16,158 bases of DNA from an uncultured Veillonella sp. (GTDB lineage: Bacteria > Bacillota > Negativicutes > Veillonellales > Veillonellaceae). Below the pieces are notes generated by a model that was given only the letters and a program-made list of their open reading frames with translations, made no database searches and was not told the DNA's origin. The position numbers and the translations under genes are program-made. Position 1 is the stretch's first letter; the number at the start of each line of letters is the position of its first letter. The DNA lies in contig USAV01000034.1 in NCBI GenBank assembly GCA_900552715.1, positions 1 to 16,158 on the forward strand. The letters run 5' to 3'. Below are positions 13,041 through 16,158 of the stretch, piece after piece.

Positions 13041-13847
13041 ATGGCAATTGACGGTGTGAAAATCATAGATAGTGATGACGGTCATGATATTTATAATGCC
13101 ATTGTTGAGCGGTACAAGGATGGCGTCAGTGTTGATACCATAATTTCTGAAATCTTAAGTGAAGAACAAAATTTTTGCACTGATGAGTTTTACACAGAGA
13201 TTTATTGGACTGCTGTGGCTTATTCGTTGTGGAAGATAGGGCATCTAACAGATGACATTAAACAGAAAGCCTTAGATATAATCGCTCAGGGTCCTCATGA
13301 GTTTTGGCTAGAAATCGATGATAAGGCCCTTAAACAGCGTCAAAAGGTATTAGATAAGTTAGCCCTGCAGCTACAGAGCGAAAATCCGAAGCCTGTTAAG
13401 GTTCGTAAATCTAAAACGAAGAGAGAACCTCATTTTAAGATGGGGGACGTATTAGCTGTTAAGTTTGAAAACAAGTATGGTGCTATATTCGTCTCTGACG
13501 TGGATCAATCGCCGCGGAAAATCGAATATCATTTAGCCTGTACGCGGCTTTTACAAGAAGAAAAACCAACGATGGAGCAATTTTTAAATAGCAAAATCGC
13601 ATGCCGGAAAGATAATACAAATTTTGGTATCGATACAGATTGTTGGTTTAATCATAAGGACTTAGGCTTGTTACTGGATAATTTGGAAATTATCGGGACA
13701 GTTGAACTATATCCGTGTAAATTATGGACACTAGCACCAAGAAGAACGCTTGAGGATATCTATGAGGAGATTACAGACGAGCCAAGAATAGGTAGACTTC
13801 GCCTTATAGATACCTATGAATTGGTGAAAGCGGTTATTGAGAAATAA
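13041..13847 (+). CDS. Cytoplasmic protein, possible Imm26-like C-terminal domain
   Basis: 268 residues, no signal peptide. The N-terminal half is helical (YWTAVAYSLWKIGHLT, 55-70; a helix of DD.AL..R..VL..L, about 93-110). A basic linker (117-130, KPVKVRKSKTKREP) connects to a beta-rich C-terminal domain beginning FKMGDVLAVKFENKYGAIFV (132-151). The 'GDV.A..L.....G...V' opening is typical of the Imm26-type immunity fold, so I suggest that family with limited confidence. GAGGAG just before the ATG supports the start; the gap from the previous gene is 11 bp. The basic linker is unusual among the otherwise acidic neighbours. Confidence 0.72.
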   Translation: MAIDGVKIIDSDDGHDIYNAIVERYKDGVSVDTIISEILSEEQNFCTDEFYTEIYWTAVAYSLWKIGHLTDDIKQKALDIIAQGPHEFWLEIDDKALKQRQKVLDKLALQLQSENPKPVKVRKSKTKREPHFKMGDVLAVKFENKYGAIFVSDVDQSPRKIEYHLACTRLLQEEKPTMEQFLNSKIACRKDNTNFGIDTDCWFNHKDLGLLLDNLEIIGTVELYPCKLWTLAPRRTLEDIYEEITDEPRIGRLRLIDTYELVKAVIEK

Positions 13848-13899
13848 TCATTGGCCGAAGGCGTTTCTACATGGGCGTATATATAAAGGTATAACTATA

Positions 13900-14496
13900 A
13901 TGGATACTATGACGAAACAATATATAGAAACGGTAAAAGTCAGTGATATACCGTGGCATCGGTTAACCACAACCTATGGCCGTGCTACAGACTTTCCTAC
14001 AGAACTTGATGTGTTGTGGAACATGGAAAGCATGGAAACTGTTGATGCGGCTGGTGAGGCGTTAGCACAGAATATTGAGCATCAATCGACGTTGTGGCAT
14101 GCTACACCATTTGCCATGATTTTCTTGCTCCGTATTTTTAAGAAAGCTCAGGAAGAGAGCGCTCATAATGAGGTGGCTCAGTATTTAGCAGAACAATTGG
14201 TTGAGTTGTTTGTTGTGATTGCTGAGTGCATTCGAGATGGTCTTATGCTAGAGCATGCAGATCCATTGCCGAACTTTGAAGATATGCTCAACGAAGAATA
14301 CCTTTGGTCGGAAGAATATGATGAAGACGAAGATGTTCTTAGATATGAGGAAGAGGACGTATTCCCTGATGATTTACTCTTTAGCTTTTATTATTACTCC
14401 TTGCAAGTACTTTTGTTAGCTATTCCGCTATTAGATACATCTGATGAAGGAGAGGCTAAATTGCTAGGAATAATTTCTGCTAATAGGAGCGTGTAA
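13900..14496 (+). CDS. HEAT-like helical protein of an immunity-associated family
   Basis: An upstream ATG at 13837 would overlap the previous gene; the ATG at 13900, with AAAGG 10 bases before it, is the better start and gives 198 residues. The opening block IPWHRLTTTYGRATDFPTEL (17-36), then IEHQSTLWHATPFAMIFLLR (59-78), matches a common family in which W..L...YG.A.D.P..L is followed by I.HQG....AT....PFL, usually annotated as HEAT-repeat or hypothetical protein. A long acidic stretch (131-159, rich in Glu and Asp) precedes a hydrophobic C-terminal helix (160-178), which is too polar at its edges for a sure membrane segment. It is one base away from the next gene. Role unknown; often found near immunity-type genes. 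Confidence 0.78.
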   Translation: MDTMTKQYIETVKVSDIPWHRLTTTYGRATDFPTELDVLWNMESMETVDAAGEALAQNIEHQSTLWHATPFAMIFLLRIFKKAQEESAHNEVAQYLAEQLVELFVVIAECIRDGLMLEHADPLPNFEDMLNEEYLWSEEYDEDEDVLRYEEEDVFPDDLLFSFYYYSLQVLLLAIPLLDTSDEGEAKLLGIISANRSV

Positions 14497-14497
14497 G

Positions 14498-15040
14498 ATG
14501 GGTTATTTAGATATATTGCGAAATGATGCCAAGTTAGCTGAAAATTTTGATACACTATTTGATTTTCGCTTGCTAGATGCGTTGGAGGAACGAGATACGG
14601 CTGAAGGTCGCTGCACGTTCTCTGTGCCCGGTATGGCATTTGCTGTAGATGGCGCTGGCGGTGAATATCATCTATTGGAGGACGGATCCATAGGGTATTG
14701 GAGTAGCGAGGGTGCCGCTGGCCGTTTAGCTGAAAGTATAGACGATTTATTTCACTTAATCGTTTTTAGTATTTGTTGGCATGATTACTGTGACTCAAGT
14801 AAGTATTCTGATGCGGCAGTACTTGAAGAATATGGTCAGAATAAGCAGTCTCAGATTATCTCTTATTCGCCAATGGAACTATGGGAACCCATTGTGAAAG
14901 CTTTACATATGCCAATAGACATGAAACTTTCACTTGTATTACAGAAATTCTATGATGCGGCGCATCGTGAACCTGTATATACCTGCTATTTCCATGAAGA
15001 TGATAGAAGTATTACAGAATCGGAAAATTTATTTTTCTAA
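14498..15040 (+). CDS. SUKH-like (SMI1/KNR4-type) immunity-like protein
   Basis: 180 residues, soluble. The block MAFAVDGAGGEYHLLEDGSI (46-65), followed by GYWSSEGAAGRLAESIDDLFHLI (66-88), fits the core of SUKH-superfamily proteins: a strand entering a DG.GG.Y pair, a strand, then 'A.S...F...' leading into a helix. SUKH proteins are widespread immunity proteins that neutralise toxins from contact-dependent and polymorphic toxin systems. The match is by pattern only and the divergence is high. AGGAG (14485-14489) sits inside the end of the previous gene and the ATG starts one base after its stop, so translation is coupled. The target toxin is unknown. Confidence 0.75.
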   Translation: MGYLDILRNDAKLAENFDTLFDFRLLDALEERDTAEGRCTFSVPGMAFAVDGAGGEYHLLEDGSIGYWSSEGAAGRLAESIDDLFHLIVFSICWHDYCDSSKYSDAAVLEEYGQNKQSQIISYSPMELWEPIVKALHMPIDMKLSLVLQKFYDAAHREPVYTCYFHEDDRSITESENLFF

Positions 15041-15071
15041 TGGTTAGAAGAGTTTATGAAAGGATTTAATT

Positions 15072-15578
15072 ATGGGACTAATTGCCAATTATAGCTGTTT
15101 AAGCGATGTAAATTTAAAAGAGCTTAAATCCATGGGCTCAGAAGAAGAGGAAATTCTTGAAAGTGTTGAAGAGTGGAATGACGACGATGAGTTATTGCTT
15201 GATATCGACAAGATGTGGGATGTGCTCCATTTCGTGCTTACCGGCGTAAGCACTGACCATAAGGATGATAATAACCCTCTTAGCCAAGCTGTGCTTGGCA
15301 TAACAGCTGTTGAAGAACTATCGGATTACTTAGCGTATACTGAACACGATAAGTTAGCAGATATCGTGGCAGCTCTAGAGCGGTTTGATATGGAAGAGGC
15401 TCTTGAATCCTTTGATATGGCAGCCTGCAAAGAGGCAGAGTTATATCCAAATATTTGGGATTATGATGAGGAAGAGGAAGAAATCAGAGATGAACTTCTT
15501 CATGATTTCGAGCAGATGAAGGTATTCTATAAAAAAGTGCTAGAAGCGAAGGGGCATGTGCTTGTATCAATTTGTTAG
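15072..15578 (+). CDS. DUF1877 (YfbM-like) protein
   Basis: 168 residues. The start MGLIANYSCLSDVNLKELK (1-19) and LDIDKMWDVLHFVLTGVS (43-60) are the two hallmark blocks of DUF1877 (E. coli YfbM family): 'MG...Y..LSD..L..L' and 'LDIDK.W..LHFLLTG'. The middle has a helical YLAYTEHDKLADIVAALE stretch and a very acidic segment (DEEEEEIRDE, about 134-143). The function of YfbM is unknown; the family recurs among clusters of immunity-type genes. AAAGG lies 8 bases before the ATG, and the gap from the previous gene is 31 bp. It is cytoplasmic. Confidence 0.9.
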   Translation: MGLIANYSCLSDVNLKELKSMGSEEEEILESVEEWNDDDELLLDIDKMWDVLHFVLTGVSTDHKDDNNPLSQAVLGITAVEELSDYLAYTEHDKLADIVAALERFDMEEALESFDMAACKEAELYPNIWDYDEEEEEIRDELLHDFEQMKVFYKKVLEAKGHVLVSIC

Positions 15579-15590
15579 GCCCGTTATAAT
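15562..15590 (+). promoter_or_regulatory. Candidate internal promoter before the LRR gene
   Basis: TTGTAT (15562-15567, within the end of the DUF1877 gene), a 17-base spacer and a perfect TATAAT (15585-15590), about 65 bases before the next ATG. The -35 matches only 3 of 6. Confidence 0.4.
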
Positions 15591-15655
15591 CTGTTGGACA
15601 TGGCTCTGGTTATAGATAAACTAATTATAGGACTGACAAAGATGAGGAATTGTAA

Positions 15656-16158
15656 ATGGCAGTGTTAACAGAAAAGCAAATTAAATATGGCTTTGACTAC
15701 TATCATAAGGATGAGAAACAACTAAAATCTGTAGTTGAGGTTTCTGAATATGATGGTGAAGACAAGCTGATGATTAATTGTACACAGCTAGATGAAGACT
15801 ATTCTGCTAAAGATAAGAAACGCATTTTACAGGAGTGGTGTACTTTTTTAGTTGAACATCCAGATATCTTTACAGAGCTCATGTTTTGTACAAGAATGCC
15901 ACAGGAGTTATTTGATGCGGTGTGTGCCCAACGGAGACTCAAAAAATTACATATAAAATGGGGCGTTTATCCAGATATTTCAAAATTAGAGAACTTACAA
16001 GAACTAGAATACCTACATATTGGGTCCGGAAGAAGTGTATCAAGATTAGAGCCTATTTCAAGATTAGTAAATTTAGTAGCGCTGTCGATTGAAAACTTTC
16101 AACAAATTGATGATTATGCGCCATTAGCTAATCTAAAACATCTTGAAAGTCTTGCCTT
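15656..16158 (+). CDS. Leucine-rich-repeat protein, N-terminal part, cut by the window edge
   Basis: The frame runs from the ATG at 15656 to the right edge without a stop, giving 167 residues. GAGG (15644-15647) precedes it at a normal distance. The first 100 residues are polar, acidic and helical (MAVLTEKQIKYGFDYYHKDE...) with no signal peptide, so the protein is cytoplasmic, unlike secreted internalins. From about residue 105 leucine-rich repeats begin: LKKLHIKWG, then LQELEYLHIG, LVNLVALSIEN and LKHLESLA, each about 22 residues apart with the 'L..L..L.I' spacing. Cytoplasmic LRR proteins of this kind are often encoded among immunity-type genes. The full length and repeat number are not visible here. 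Confidence 0.8.
   Translation, partial: MAVLTEKQIKYGFDYYHKDEKQLKSVVEVSEYDGEDKLMINCTQLDEDYSAKDKKRILQEWCTFLVEHPDIFTELMFCTRMPQELFDAVCAQRRLKKLHIKWGVYPDISKLENLQELEYLHIGSGRSVSRLEPISRLVNLVALSIENFQQIDDYAPLANLKHLESLA

Noticed and set aside
13837..13899. Upstream start overlapping the Imm26-like gene for the HEAT-like protein
   Set aside because: No ribosome site precedes 13837, and the extra N-terminal residues do not fit the family pattern, whereas AAAGG precedes the ATG at 13900.

Overview
The window most likely comes from a Veillonella-type member of the Negativicutes (a diderm, low-GC Firmicute). I infer this from three things together: strong Firmicute-style AGGAG ribosome binding sites and moderately AT-rich DNA; an outer-membrane trimeric autotransporter of the YadA/Hag type, which requires two membranes; and a set of secreted proteins with signal peptides. 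No 16S or other typing marker is present, so genus is an inference.

Layout. Positions 1-2130 hold the end of an ArsR-type regulator gene, a tightly linked DNA polymerase IV gene (dinB) with an unusual insertion and tail, a small unknown gene and a terminator. Positions 2130-3560 hold a secreted family-1 pectate lyase with its own promoter and terminator. Positions 3600-5425 hold a monofunctional heme catalase behind a Fur/PerR-like box and a separate perfect palindrome. A secreted protein of unknown function (minus strand) and a secreted class C acid phosphatase are transcribed divergently from 6333-6519. A tRNA-Arg(CCT) with its own promoter and a very strong hairpin terminator follows. Positions 7690-10080 carry a 714-residue trimeric autotransporter adhesin whose C-terminus continues past the membrane anchor as a predicted coiled coil.

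From 10241 to the right edge there is a run of eight same-strand genes, mostly encoding small acidic soluble proteins: a DUF6630-like protein, a DUF2262 protein, two unknowns, an Imm26-like protein, a HEAT-like 'IxHQ' protein, a SUKH-like protein, a DUF1877 (YfbM-like) protein and a truncated leucine-rich-repeat protein. None has a signal peptide or recognisable enzymatic motif. The mixture is typical of 'polyimmunity' clusters linked to polymorphic/contact-dependent toxins, but no toxin lies in the window. The cluster is preceded by six copies of a 12-bp tandem repeat located between a candidate promoter and the first start codon.

How the parts work together: the left half reads as stress and surface housekeeping (mutagenic repair polymerase, peroxide removal, nucleotide or phosphate scavenging, glycan cleavage), followed by a surface adhesin and then a block of likely defensive immunity-type genes. 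The most interesting items are the toxin-less immunity-like cluster with its repeat-bearing leader, the autotransporter with a post-anchor coiled coil, and a pectate lyase in what is probably a non-sugar-fermenting organism.
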